64,000 nt of DNA, taken from contig JACREY010000012.1 of NCBI GenBank assembly GCA_016218085.1, forward strand, positions 1 through 64,000, written 5' to 3'. The notes under the pieces were generated by a model. The model worked only from the letters and a program-made list of their open reading frames with translations, was not told the origin of the DNA and made no database searches. A program made the translations under genes and the position numbers. Shown in pieces: positions 18,534-27,026 of this stretch. Position 1 is the stretch's first letter, and each line of letters starts with the position of its first letter. The DNA is from Ignavibacteriota bacterium. GTDB lineage: Bacteria > Bacteroidota > Ignavibacteria > Tepidaquicellales > Tepidaquicellaceae.

Positions 18534-19046
18534 TTGAAAGAGCGGATTTCAATAGTAACAGGCGATATCACAACGCAGGAAACCGATGCAATCGTAAACG
18601 CCGCAAATACAAGTCTGCTCGGCGGGGGCGGGGTTGACGGCGCAATCCACAGAGCCGCAGGAAAACAATTACTCGAAGAATGCAGAACTCTTGGCGGCTG
18701 CGAAACAGGCGGCGCGAAAATCACGAAGGGATATAATCTTAAAGCAAAATATGTAATCCATACAGTCGGACCCGTGTGGAACGGCGGCAAATACGGCGAA
18801 CGGGAAAAACTGGCTGGCTGTTATAAAAATTCGCTTGCTCTTGCGGAAAAGCATAAAGTAAAATCAATCGCATTTCCGTCAATAAGCACGGGCATTTACA
18901 GGTTTCCGATAGAAGAAGCCTGCAGGATTGCACTTAAAGAAATTAAAAGCTTTTTAAAAAATAACAATATAATGGAAAAAGTTGTTATAGTATGCTTTGA
19001 TAAAAATACTTATGAAGAATACGAAAAAGCAAATTATGAAAAATAA
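18534..19046 (+). CDS. Macrodomain protein (O-acetyl-ADP-ribose deacetylase-like)
   Basis: 170 residues, a single macrodomain of the YmdB/MacroD type. [22 protein letters not shown] near residues 18-39 is the hallmark loop that binds ADP-ribose and holds the catalytic Asn and Asp. [20 protein letters not shown] and [12 protein letters not shown] are the other two pocket-forming blocks. Such enzymes remove ADP-ribose from proteins or deacetylate O-acetyl-ADP-ribose. The start is a TTG. It is 27 bp after the mscS gene and 13 bp before a PPP-type phosphatase. No ADP-ribosyltransferase gene is nearby. Confidence 0.94.
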   Translation: MKERISIVTGDITTQETDAIVNAANTSLLGGGGVDGAIHRAAGKQLLEECRTLGGCETGGAKITKGYNLKAKYVIHTVGPVWNGGKYGEREKLAGCYKNSLALAEKHKVKSIAFPSISTGIYRFPIEEACRIALKEIKSFLKNNNIMEKVVIVCFDKNTYEEYEKANYEK

Positions 19047-19059
19047 ATTTTCTTTTTAA

Positions 19060-19713
19060 ATGTCCGGCAATGATATAATAGGGATAATCGGCGATATTCA
19101 CGGATGCCTGAAAACGCTCAGGTCTGTTTACAGAAAGCTTGCGCGATATACAGAGGATATTTACACCGTCGGAGACCTTATTGACCGTGGACCCGACTCG
19201 AAAGACGTAGTGCAATTCTGCATAGATAACGGCGTTAAATCCACACGCGGAAACCACGAGGATATGATGCTGAATGCCATAGAGCACCCCACCGATTACA
19301 ATATTTTCATGCATATGCAGAACGGCGGAAAGCATACTGCAAAATCCTATACGGGCAGGCCTGATTCAAAAGACTATGATTTTTATTTCAACAGGGTTAA
19401 GCTTCTCGGGCATTTTGATTACCTGAAGCATCTTCCGCTGTCATACGAATTTCCGAAGGTCATAATATCCCACGCAGGAATAATCGAAGGCGGCGACAGG
19501 GAAACAATCCTCTGGAATAAAACCATTCTACCGCAAAAGTTGGAAAAACTTCAGGTTATAGGACACACACCTTACAGAAGCTATATTTACCACGAGGATT
19601 ATTACGCCAATATAGATACGGGCTGCGTCTATGACAATAAACTCACGGGCATCATCGTGGATATCCATTCGGGAAAAGTATTGAATGTAGCGGAAGAATA
19701 CTGTAAGGATTAG
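19060..19713 (+). CDS. PPP-family metallophosphatase (Ser/Thr phosphatase-like)
   Basis: 217 residues, similar in size to phage lambda phosphatase and bacterial PrpA/B. All PPP motifs are present: GDIHG at 12-16, GDLIDRGPDS at 39-48 and GNHE near 66-69, supplying the two-metal ligands. A histidine in ISHAG and one in GHTPYR complete the site. Likely acts on phosphoproteins or on dinucleotide polyphosphates; the sequence does not say which. Last gene of the run from 14379 and ends 4 bp before a convergent type IX cargo gene. Confidence 0.92.
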   Translation: MSGNDIIGIIGDIHGCLKTLRSVYRKLARYTEDIYTVGDLIDRGPDSKDVVQFCIDNGVKSTRGNHEDMMLNAIEHPTDYNIFMHMQNGGKHTAKSYTGRPDSKDYDFYFNRVKLLGHFDYLKHLPLSYEFPKVIISHAGIIEGGDRETILWNKTILPQKLEKLQVIGHTPYRSYIYHEDYYANIDTGCVYDNKLTGIIVDIHSGKVLNVAEEYCKD

Positions 19714-19717
19714 TGAA

Positions 19718-21025
19718 TTACTTTGATACTATAAATTTTTTCGTATCTTTTATTTCACCATCCGAATAAAGACTGTATAAATAAATTCCGCTTGACAGGT
19801 TAAACAATTTATATCCCGCTTCATAAGTACCCGCTTTCTGTCTTTCGTTTACTAAAATATAAATTTCCCTTCCCAGTATATCAAAAATCTTTAAAGTTAT
19901 TAATGCTGATTTTGGGACATTATATTTTATTATCGTGGTTGAATTAAAAGGATTAGGATAATTTTGGAATAACTCGAATCCGGAAGGAGTTTCAACAGAT
20001 ATATTATTAATAAATACACCGCTGTTTGTAGTTCTATAAAGTCTTTCGGCTACATTACTGAAACCGGTATTTTTGTTCAGGAAACAGATAAAATTTTGCC
20101 CGAAATTTGTAGAAGGTAAAATCATACTTATCCATGTCCATCCGCAATTCGTTGACTTTATAATTTCACCGCCCTCCAATCCGACGTAAATAGTTGAATC
20201 ATTTGTTAATTCAAGAGCTTTTGCATACCAGTATTCCGGTAAAACAAGTATGCTCTTCCAGCTAATTCCTCCATTTGTGGTTTTGAAGATTGCCGATTGA
20301 TAAGGATTTATTCTGTCGCTGGTTATATATCCCGTAAGGCTATTGGCAAATTTTATCTTATTCAGCCCGTAATTAAAATGTGCCGGTGTGGTATCGCTGA
20401 GAATATTGAATGTTATAGTTGCACCCCCATCGGTAGTTTTGTAAACCTTGCTGTTGCTGCAAGTAAAGAATCCGGTATTATCGTTAATGAAAAATATGTC
20501 TTTAATATCTGAATAAACTGTATCAAAAGTGAACCAGTTTAAACCACCGTTAGTCGTTTTTCCAAAAATGCCGTATCTGCCGGCTAAATATCCGGTCTGT
20601 TCATTAAAAAATTTTATTGCCGTGTGAATAGTGTAGCAGGATATTTGCGGTCCCTCAATATCGCTCCACGTTACACCGCCGTCGGTAGTCTTGAAAATAT
20701 GATTATTTATGCTTAGCCAATAATTCCAGCCTATTACATACCCCGTGTAAGCATTTATAAAATCCAATCCTAGAAGAAACATATTCATATACTGCGGAAC
20801 AGACAGTGTAACCCAGTTATTTCCGCCGTTTGTTGTTTTATATATAAAACTATTTGTATCGTATTTTGTCGTTTTTGATGAAAGTAAATAACCGGTATTT
20901 GAATTTCCGAATTTTATGGATACGAAAGGAAATTCGTTATTTGTAGATAACTGATGAATCCATTGAGAAGAGAGTTGGCTGCATAAAGATATTACTATTA
21001 TAAAAATAAAAGTAATTTTTTTCAT
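19718..21025 (-). CDS. Secreted type IX cargo protein with YCF48/BNR-like propeller
   Basis: 435 residues. Signal peptide (MKKITFIFIIVISLCSQLSSQ), then about seven blades of the Ycf48-like/sialidase-type propeller, each with a phrase such as TTNGGNNWVT or TTDGGVTWSD and an Asp-box look. The end is a type IX sorting domain: FQNYPNPFNSTT, ITLKIFDILGRE, NLSSGIYLYSL, KKFIVSK. The role is extracellular and unknown; many such genes in this phylum are cargo of unknown purpose. Confidence 0.88.
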   Translation of the reverse strand: MKKITFIFIIVISLCSQLSSQWIHQLSTNNEFPFVSIKFGNSNTGYLLSSKTTKYDTNSFIYKTTNGGNNWVTLSVPQYMNMFLLGLDFINAYTGYVIGWNYWLSINNHIFKTTDGGVTWSDIEGPQISCYTIHTAIKFFNEQTGYLAGRYGIFGKTTNGGLNWFTFDTVYSDIKDIFFINDNTGFFTCSNSKVYKTTDGGATITFNILSDTTPAHFNYGLNKIKFANSLTGYITSDRINPYQSAIFKTTNGGISWKSILVLPEYWYAKALELTNDSTIYVGLEGGEIIKSTNCGWTWISMILPSTNFGQNFICFLNKNTGFSNVAERLYRTTNSGVFINNISVETPSGFELFQNYPNPFNSTTIIKYNVPKSALITLKIFDILGREIYILVNERQKAGTYEAGYKLFNLSSGIYLYSLYSDGEIKDTKKFIVSK

Positions 21026-21108
21026 ATCTATAAAAAACTTTGTTGTGAATCATTTTATAATGATTCACATAAAACTATAAACATTAATAAAAGAAATCAA
21101 GTATTATA

Positions 21109-22563
21109 TTACGGCAGTACCGTTTCTCTCTTATACTCCCCGTTTGCAACGTTCAGCACAGTGAGGTATGCCAGCTTTGTTATTTTCTCGAAAAGATTCC
21201 TGTTCAGCGTCTCAGGCAAATCCGAAGGCAGGTGCAAATGCTTGTAGCTGTTTGTTGTTACGAAGTACAGGCACGGAATTCCTTTCTGGTGAAAAGGCGT
21301 TGCATCCGCTCCGCCGCCGTTCCAGGTATGCATAACCATTTGTTTAGTGTAGAGGGAATCCAATCCGCGAGTAATTTTCCAGAGTTCGGGCGCGCTCTTT
21401 CCGTTTCCAATGTGAATGCTGTCGCCGAATCCTACACAATCCATATTAAGCATAGCAGTAACTTTTTCAAGCGGCACAGGCGGATTCTCCGAAAAATAAT
21501 TTGCACCGTTCAGTCCTGATTCCTCATTAGAGAAAAGAACAAATATTATAGAGCGCTTTGGCTTTATTTTTGAATTTACAAATGTACGTGCAATCTCCAG
21601 CACTGCAGAAGAGCCCGAAGCATTATCATTTGCGCCGGGATAATAAATTTCATCTGCCTGCCCGCCTACGTGGTCAAGGTGCGCCCCGAGTATTATATAT
21701 TCATCCGTTTCGCCCTCCAGCATTCCGACAACGTTCATCGTATTTCTTTCTTTTTCGTATATTGCGTTTATGTTAAGCTGTGCGCCGGTGGTCAGCTCGA
21801 GCGGCTTTGGTTGCTTCAGCGAATCTATTAACGTCTGAAGTTCCTTCAGTGTATAAGGACTGCCTTTTAGAAAATCGTCCGCCGCAGAGATGTCAATCTG
21901 AAGCATCGGGAATGACTCTATGTAGCTTCCCTCGCCGTCCATCACGCTGCCTATTGGTTTTTGCGGGTTTGCATCATTTGGTTTTGAAACAAAAAGAATT
22001 CCAAGCGCTCCTTTCTTAAATGCTGCATCCTGCCTGTACCTTAAAGAGGAATTCCAGTTCTTGTCTCCGTTTTTCCAGTTCGGCACCTGCTTGAACATCA
22101 TTACAACTTTTCCCTTCACATCCAGCCCCGCATAATCATCATATCCTTCTTCCGAAAATCCGTATCCCGCAAACACAACCGGTGCCGTAAAATTCCCTGA
22201 GCCCGTAAATCCGCGGCACGCAAAATCTTTTCCGAGCTCATAGTTCTTTATGGTTTTTCCGTTTTCAACAAGCGCAAATTTGCACGGTGCGGTTATTTCG
22301 TTGTACTCGATTTTGAAATTCTGGAAGTAGTTTTTATTCCCGAGCGGTTTCAGCCCGATTTTCGAAAATTCCGAAGCGATAAATTCCGCAGCTTTATAAT
22401 ATTCCCTGCTTCCGCTGAGCCGGCCTTTAAGCTCCTTCGAGGCAAGATAGGTATCAGTTTTCATTAGGTTTTTTTCAGAAATGAACCATACTCCGCTCGT
22501 ATCCTGCGGATAAACTGTATTTAATGCAAAAAATGCCGATAAAACGAGAATAATATACTTCAT
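21109..22563 (-). CDS. Secreted M28-family zinc aminopeptidase with PA domain
   Basis: 484 residues. Signal peptide ends near residue 19. A PA insert (VVFAGYGFSEEGYDDY to GILFVSK, near 128-205) follows the first part. The M28 core carries the expected two-zinc ligands: His in GAHLDHVG, Asp in GANDNASG, Glu-Glu in FSNEESG, Asp in LNMDCVG and His in YKHLHLPSD. Similar enzymes cleave N-terminal residues from peptides outside the cytoplasm. No type IX sorting domain is visible, so it is probably periplasmic or lipid-independent. It is divergent from aat, with a short AT-rich gap. Confidence 0.93.
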   Translation of the reverse strand: MKYIILVLSAFFALNTVYPQDTSGVWFISEKNLMKTDTYLASKELKGRLSGSREYYKAAEFIASEFSKIGLKPLGNKNYFQNFKIEYNEITAPCKFALVENGKTIKNYELGKDFACRGFTGSGNFTAPVVFAGYGFSEEGYDDYAGLDVKGKVVMMFKQVPNWKNGDKNWNSSLRYRQDAAFKKGALGILFVSKPNDANPQKPIGSVMDGEGSYIESFPMLQIDISAADDFLKGSPYTLKELQTLIDSLKQPKPLELTTGAQLNINAIYEKERNTMNVVGMLEGETDEYIILGAHLDHVGGQADEIYYPGANDNASGSSAVLEIARTFVNSKIKPKRSIIFVLFSNEESGLNGANYFSENPPVPLEKVTAMLNMDCVGFGDSIHIGNGKSAPELWKITRGLDSLYTKQMVMHTWNGGGADATPFHQKGIPCLYFVTTNSYKHLHLPSDLPETLNRNLFEKITKLAYLTVLNVANGEYKRETVLP

Positions 22564-22614
22564 AAATTTCTATTTTAAGCAAAATATATTTTTTATATTT
22601 TAATAACAATTGTT

Positions 22615-23226
22615 ATGCAGGAACAAAAGAAAAAAATATTTTCTCTCACACCCGTTGAAGTGCTTGCGGGATATGCAAACGGAGTATTTCCGATGGGTGA
22701 TTCGAAAAATACCGTTGACTGGTACGAAGCCGACCCGCGCGCTGTATTACCTGTTAAAAACCCGGATGACGGTCTGAAAATTACGCGCTCTCTGAAACAA
22801 GTTCTGAAAAAAAACATATTTGAGATAAAAATAAATACCGCATTCGGAGAAGTGATTCATTTCTGCTCTCGGAGAAATGAAACCTGGATTAATAAAACGA
22901 TTATCGATGCATATACCGAGTTAAATAAACTCGGCTATGCCCACAGCATTGAAGCCTGGCGGGAAGGGAAACTCGCAGGTGGTTTATACGGTGTGGCTTT
23001 GCGCGGAGCATTTTTCGGCGAATCAATGTTTTATAAAGAGCCTTACGCTTCGAAAGTGTGCGTTGTAAAGCTGTATGACCTGCTGAAAAAAAACAGGTAC
23101 AGGCTTTTTGATATCCAGATGATTACCCCCGTGTTTAAATCTTTCGGAGCAGTGCACATTTCCAAAAAAGAATACCTCGCCGAACTGAAAGATGCAATGC
23201 ACGCAGACGGAAAATTTGAGTATTAA
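22615..23226 (+). CDS. aat: Leucyl/phenylalanyl-tRNA-protein transferase
   Basis: 203 residues. Aat attaches Leu or Phe to the N-terminus of proteins with basic N-terminal residues so that ClpS-ClpAP degrades them. The family start YANGVFPMGD near 19-28 is present, with the diagnostic FPMG. Further blocks: FCSRRNETWIN near 82-92, AHSIEAWREGKLAGGLYGVALRGAFFGESMF near 107-138, and DIQMITPVFKSFGAV. Nothing is missing. Confidence 0.96.
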   Translation: MQEQKKKIFSLTPVEVLAGYANGVFPMGDSKNTVDWYEADPRAVLPVKNPDDGLKITRSLKQVLKKNIFEIKINTAFGEVIHFCSRRNETWINKTIIDAYTELNKLGYAHSIEAWREGKLAGGLYGVALRGAFFGESMFYKEPYASKVCVVKLYDLLKKNRYRLFDIQMITPVFKSFGAVHISKKEYLAELKDAMHADGKFEY

Positions 23227-23288
23227 TGTAAAACAAAATCTGCTTAATTTTAAAGATATAAAAGTTATTTTATGAATAAACAGCAAAC

Positions 23289-23810
23289 ATGGAAAAGGAT
23301 TTAGGTAATTTATTTTCTTTACTAAAAGAGCTTGCCGGAGCATCGGTACATTATGTTGTATGCGGCGGGGTAGCTTGTGTCTTGCAGGGTGTCGAGCGCT
23401 CAACTTACGATCTGGATTTGGCGGTTTCCTTCGAAAAAGAAAACCTGGAAAAACTTATTGAAATAACAAAAAAATTTGATTTGATTCCAAGAATTCCTGA
23501 ACCGGTCGAAAATCTATTTGACGAAAAAAAGAGAAAACAGTGGATTGAAGAAAAAAATGCCGTAGTTTACACATTTGTTTCAAGAAAAGGACCGTTACAG
23601 CTGGATATTTTTTTATCTTATCCGGGTTCATTTGATGATTTATTTAAGAATGTAAATATTATTCAAATTGAAAATATAAACGTTCTTGTTTCTACAAAAG
23701 AGGAATTGCTCTTTGCAAAAAGAAATATTATTCCTCCCAGAAAAAAAGACTTGCTTGATATTGAAGAATTGGAAAAATTACTCGATGATGAAAAGAAAAA
23801 TAAAAATTAA
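23289..23810 (+). CDS. Nucleotidyltransferase-fold protein (AbiEii/MNT-like)
   Basis: 173 residues. The N-terminal half has the nucleotidyltransferase pattern GGVACVLQGVERSTYDLDLAV near residues 24-45: GG, then RxTxDLDL with two catalytic aspartates. A third acidic residue is in LDIFLSYPG near 104. The C-terminal half (TKEELLFAKRN, RKKDLLDIEELEKLL) resembles the helical part of AbiEii/DUF6036 proteins, some of which are toxins of toxin-antitoxin pairs. The reading frame overlaps a small gene by 26 bp. Whether it is a toxin or a housekeeping transferase is not determined by sequence. Confidence 0.75.
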   Translation: MEKDLGNLFSLLKELAGASVHYVVCGGVACVLQGVERSTYDLDLAVSFEKENLEKLIEITKKFDLIPRIPEPVENLFDEKKRKQWIEEKNAVVYTFVSRKGPLQLDIFLSYPGSFDDLFKNVNIIQIENINVLVSTKEELLFAKRNIIPPRKKDLLDIEELEKLLDDEKKNKN

Positions 23811-23946
23811 CAAGAAACCGGATAAAATGTTTGACGGGCACCTTGAAAAACCGGTTTCGAAAATGACACCAAAGGAAAAAATCGATTACATTTGGGTTAT
23901 GATGGAGTTTAAATATAAAATCAGAAACAGAAAAATAATTAAATAA
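23785..23946 (+). CDS. Small basic protein overlapping the nucleotidyltransferase gene
   Basis: 53 residues from an ATGATG at 23785 inside the 3' end of the preceding gene, in another frame. A longer frame with ATG at 23686 is a shadow of that gene. The protein is basic and helical: MMKRKIKINKKPD, then MTPKEKIDYIWVMMEFKYKIRNRKIIK. It also ends 3 bp before the DUF3127 gene, so three genes are packed together. No family recognised. It could be the partner (antitoxin-like) of the nucleotidyltransferase. Confidence 0.55.
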   Translation: MMKRKIKINKKPDKMFDGHLEKPVSKMTPKEKIDYIWVMMEFKYKIRNRKIIK

Positions 23947-23949
23947 CAA

Positions 23950-24300
23950 ATGAACATAAAAGGAAAACTGTACGAAATCTACCAGACCAAGCAGGTCACG
24001 GGGACGTTTCAGAAAAGAGAGTTTATTGTCGAATATGCGGATAACCCCAAATACCCGCAGTTTATAAAGTTCGATCTCGCTCAGGATAACTGCGTACTGA
24101 TAGACCAGTTCCAAAAAGGCGAACTTATTGAAGTGTCCTTCGACTTAACCGGCAGACCGTGGACAAACCCAAAAGGAGAAACCACTTACTTCAATTCTTT
24201 GCGTGTGTGGAAAATTGAAAAAGCAGGTGAGGAAAACCACGGAAAGGACATGGAGGACTTTATTCCGCCTGAAATAGACGATTTCCAGACCCCGTTTTAG
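23950..24300 (+). CDS. DUF3127 protein, OB-fold-like
   Basis: 116 residues, matching the DUF3127 family of Bacteroidota-Chlorobi. It begins MNIKGKLYEIYQTKQVTGTFQKREF, as usual, and contains FIKFDLAQDNC and LTGRPWTNPKGETTYFNSLRVWKIE, giving about five strands that resemble a single-strand-binding OB-fold. The C-terminus is short and acidic (MEDFIPPEIDDFQTPF), similar to the protein-binding tails of SSB. A role in DNA transactions is possible but unproven. Confidence 0.88.
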   Translation: MNIKGKLYEIYQTKQVTGTFQKREFIVEYADNPKYPQFIKFDLAQDNCVLIDQFQKGELIEVSFDLTGRPWTNPKGETTYFNSLRVWKIEKAGEENHGKDMEDFIPPEIDDFQTPF

Positions 24301-24456
24301 AGCAGTTGAAAGTTCATAAAGTTTATAAAGTCCATCAAGTTAAGAGCTTTTGCTCTTATGCTTTTTCTTTATACTTTATAAACTTTATGCGCTCTTTGCA
24401 TCCGCCGTGGCGGACAAACTTTATGCGCTCTTTGCATCCGCCGTGGCGGACAAACT
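24301..24456. repeat. Inverted word array with central hairpin and duplicated cassette
   Basis: Between two convergent genes. Left arm: AGAGCAGT followed by AAAGTTTATA-type 9-bp words. Centre: hairpin AAGAGC-tttt-GCTCTT. Right arm: the reverse complement words (CTTTATAAACTTTAT). The right arm is interrupted by two tandem copies of a 36-bp unit (about 24385-24456) that reads TGCGCTCTTTGCAT + CCGCCGTGGCGGA + CAAACTTTA. The central hairpin could terminate transcription from both sides. Confidence 0.8.
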
Positions 24457-24903
24457 TTATAAACTTTTAACTCTGTTATAGTCATCGCTCCTCGGGAAAT
24501 TCAAAATAATCATTGCGGCAGCAAGTAAAAATCCCGCCGAGGCATAAATTATATTACTGTTTACAAAAAGATTCGTCGCTATGCAAAACAGTCCCCCGAG
24601 GTCGCACATTGCAAAGGGTATTATGTGCGCATTGAAATACTTATTCATAAAATTCTTTCCGTTAAGGTCCTTCATCAGCATCTTTTTTATAAACACGGAG
24701 GGAATGCAAAGCACAGCACAAATAATAAAAGAAATCAGGTTAAACGCGGCAAGCTCCTGATTCACGTAGTTTCCCAGAACCGTAAGCCCGAATCCGTATA
24801 TCAGCACAATCCCCAGCAGTATTGCTATTCCAAGTATCCTTATTTTCCTTGCCATAAAAACTATATCCACTTCCTTCACCAGCTCGCTTTTGTTGTTTTC
24901 CAT
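24457..24903 (-). CDS. Four-TM inner-membrane protein, unknown
   Basis: 148 residues from the ATG at 24903; the longer frame uses a TTG at 24924. Hydrophobic segments near 24-45, 50-72, 96-114 and 118-140 make a four-helix membrane protein with a basic loop (KKMLMKDLNGKNFMNKY) between the second and third. No motif of a known transporter or enzyme is visible. It faces DUF3127 convergently across a repeat array. Confidence 0.7.
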   Translation of the reverse strand: MENNKSELVKEVDIVFMARKIRILGIAILLGIVLIYGFGLTVLGNYVNQELAAFNLISFIICAVLCIPSVFIKKMLMKDLNGKNFMNKYFNAHIIPFAMCDLGGLFCIATNLFVNSNIIYASAGFLLAAAMIILNFPRSDDYNRVKSL

Positions 24904-25038
24904 AATATTATTTGTTTTGTTCAAAATTAATCATATTATTAATTAAATTTTATATAAAAACATACACCTTAATCTGTGAATCTGTGGCAGACGGAAGGAC
25001 TTTTAACCAATAATAGTTTTTAATATCTTTACGCTAAT

Positions 25039-26070
25039 ATGAAAACCCGAGACAGCATAAGCACCCCCGACGTACTGCCCGAAGACGAAAAGGACTTCAC
25101 CTCGCTCATTCGTCCCAAAGACTTTTCCGAATTTGTCGGACAGGCAAAGGTAAAAGAAAACCTGAAAGTCTTTATCGAAAGCTCCATAAAGCTCGGCGAA
25201 TCGCTCGACCACGTCCTCTTCACAGGTCCCCCCGGACTCGGAAAAACCACGCTTGCAAACATAATCGCAAACGAACTTAACGCAGAAATCATCACTACAT
25301 CAGGACCCATTATCGAAAAACCCGGCGACCTCGCGGGAATGCTTACGAAACTCAAAAACGGGCAAATCCTTTTCATAGATGAAATCCACAGGATTCCGAA
25401 AGTTGTGGAGGAGTTTCTCTACTCCGCAATGGAAGAATACAAACTCGATATTATGATAGACTCCGGACCTGCCGCGCGCAGCATCCCCATTAAACTTGAA
25501 AAATTTACTTTAATCGGGGCAACGACAAGACAGGGATTGATTTCCTCCCCTATGCTCGACCGCTTCGGCATCACCTGCCATCTGGATTATTACACCGCCG
25601 ATAACCTCGTTGATATCATAAAACGCTCCGCTAAAATTATGAAAATAAAAATCTCCGAAGACGGCGCAAAGGAAATAGCGAAGCGCAGCCGCGCCACTCC
25701 GCGTATTGCAAACCGCCTTCTCCGCCGCACGCGCGATTTTGCAATCGTAAAAGGTGACGGCACGATTAATAAGGAAATTTCCGACTACGCCCTCGCATCG
25801 CTCGGAGTGGATGAATTCGGACTCGATAAAATTGACAAGAAAATTCTCGAAACCATAATACTCAAGCACGCAGGAGGACCCGTCGGCCTCTCCACCATCG
25901 CCGCATCCGTCAGCGAAGACCCGGGCACGGTTGAAGATGTCTATGAACCGTTTTTATTGATAGAAGGATTCATCCGCCGCACCCCGAAAGGCCGCGAAGC
26001 CACACCGCTCGCCTATAAACACCTGGGGATTACAAAAAAGAAATCCGGCGAAGCCAATACGCTTTTCTGA
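25039..26070 (+). CDS. ruvB: Holliday junction branch-migration ATPase RuvB
   Basis: 343 residues, normal for RuvB. It drives branch migration of Holliday junctions with RuvA. Family blocks: LIRPKDFSEFVGQ near 25-37, Walker A GPPGLGKT near 64-71, Walker B FIDEIHRI near 113-120, sensor 1 IGATTRQGLISSPMLDRFG near 158-176, and RSRATPRIANRLLRRTRDF near 215 (arginine sensor region). The C-terminal winged helix ends with KHLGI. No ruvA or ruvC lies beside it. An 8-unit 9-bp tandem repeat follows the stop codon. Confidence 0.98.
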   Translation: MKTRDSISTPDVLPEDEKDFTSLIRPKDFSEFVGQAKVKENLKVFIESSIKLGESLDHVLFTGPPGLGKTTLANIIANELNAEIITTSGPIIEKPGDLAGMLTKLKNGQILFIDEIHRIPKVVEEFLYSAMEEYKLDIMIDSGPAARSIPIKLEKFTLIGATTRQGLISSPMLDRFGITCHLDYYTADNLVDIIKRSAKIMKIKISEDGAKEIAKRSRATPRIANRLLRRTRDFAIVKGDGTINKEISDYALASLGVDEFGLDKIDKKILETIILKHAGGPVGLSTIAASVSEDPGTVEDVYEPFLLIEGFIRRTPKGREATPLAYKHLGITKKKSGEANTLF

Positions 26071-26075
26071 CCCCG

Positions 26076-26147
26076 TTCATACTCCACACACTCTATCCAC
26101 TCTACATACTCAACATACTCTACACACTCAATACACTCTATTCACTC
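26076..26147. repeat. Eight tandem 9-bp words ending in CTC
   Basis: Eight consecutive 9-bp units, each ending in ACTC: ttcatactc, cacacactc, tatccactc, tacatactc, aacatactc, tacacactc, aatacactc, tattcactc. They start 5 bp after the ruvB stop. The units differ from one another but keep the CTC end in register. Confidence 0.85.
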
Positions 26148-26200
26148 TCTCATTTTTATTTATTTGATTATTTCTTAAATTGTAAAATATCCAAATGTGT

Positions 26201-26239
26201 CGGAGAGTCTCTCCGATGATTTTTATCGGAGGACTCTCG
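26201..26239. repeat. GAGTC-CCGAT hairpin repeat, copy 1
   Basis: A 39-bp imperfect palindrome (CGGAGAGTC ... CTCTCG outside, CCGAT ... ATCGG inside). It lies 26 bp before an AT-rich gene. A copy in the same orientation is 12 bp or more after the other end of that gene, at 27051. Confidence 0.85.
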
Positions 26240-26264
26240 ACTATAAAAAGGGGGAATTGTATCG

Positions 26265-27026
26265 ATGAAAAAAAGAATAATAAAGAAATTTCTGTATGTA
26301 GCAATTATCACATCTTTACCAATCTTGATTAGTCTATTTATTTTTTGCTTAAATAATAATGAAAAACAAGATTTATGGGATATTTTATTGGTAATAGGTA
26401 CTATTTATTTAGGTTTATTAGCTGCATTTCAAGATTTTGTTCGTGGATTGTTTTACAGACCTGAATTAGATTGTGAACTTATTCTAGAACCCCCTCATTG
26501 TCATCTCTTGGAAAATAATCTTACATATTATATAAGATTTAAAATTCTTAACAATGGAAATGTCAGCGCAAATAACGTAGAAGTATTTCTAAAAAGTGTA
26601 ATCGATAAAAATAATAAATATGTTAGTCTATCAGCCAGTAACTTATTATGGAGCTCAATTAAATTGGAAAGATTAGAAAAAGAAAATCCATTTTCTTCAT
26701 ATAGGATGTATTGGGATTATCTTTCTCCAAATACATATCAATATTGTAATCTAGGAGAAATTAGTCAACCATTACTTCCCGAACAAGATAGAAGTGGACT
26801 CAGTGCAGAGCAAAGACTTTCATATAAGTTCAATTTATCTTTATATTGGAAAGCTAATGATGGATCTTTTTCACTTTTACCGGGGAAATATACTTTTGAG
26901 CTTATAATAGCTGCATCAAATGCAAAACCAATAAGTAAAATTTATGAAATAGAATTTACAGGCGTATGGAATAAAAACGAAAAAATCATGTTTTCAGAAA
27001 GTATAAAATTATTAAAAAATGAATAA
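26265..27026 (+). CDS. AT-rich orphan protein with two TM helices and a beta-rich domain
   Basis: 253 residues with a GGGGG-type ribosome-binding site. Two hydrophobic segments near 10-28 and 40-56 are followed by a basic RGLFYRPELDCEL link and a beta-sandwich-like domain (KILNNGNVSANNVEVFLKS, LLPGKYTFELIIAA). This resembles membrane-anchored proteins with a CARDB-like extracellular domain, but I do not recognise a family. The codon use is distinctly AT-rich compared with ruvB and ispF on either side. It is flanked by two direct copies of a hairpin repeat. That suggests it was acquired or moved as a cassette. Confidence 0.7.
   Translation: MKKRIIKKFLYVAIITSLPILISLFIFCLNNNEKQDLWDILLVIGTIYLGLLAAFQDFVRGLFYRPELDCELILEPPHCHLLENNLTYYIRFKILNNGNVSANNVEVFLKSVIDKNNKYVSLSASNLLWSSIKLERLEKENPFSSYRMYWDYLSPNTYQYCNLGEISQPLLPEQDRSGLSAEQRLSYKFNLSLYWKANDGSFSLLPGKYTFELIIAASNAKPISKIYEIEFTGVWNKNEKIMFSESIKLLKNE

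Noticed and set aside
24385-24456. Two tandem 36-bp repeats resembling a short CRISPR
   Set aside because: The repeats directly abut with no spacers, and each contains its own palindrome. It is a duplicated hairpin cassette.
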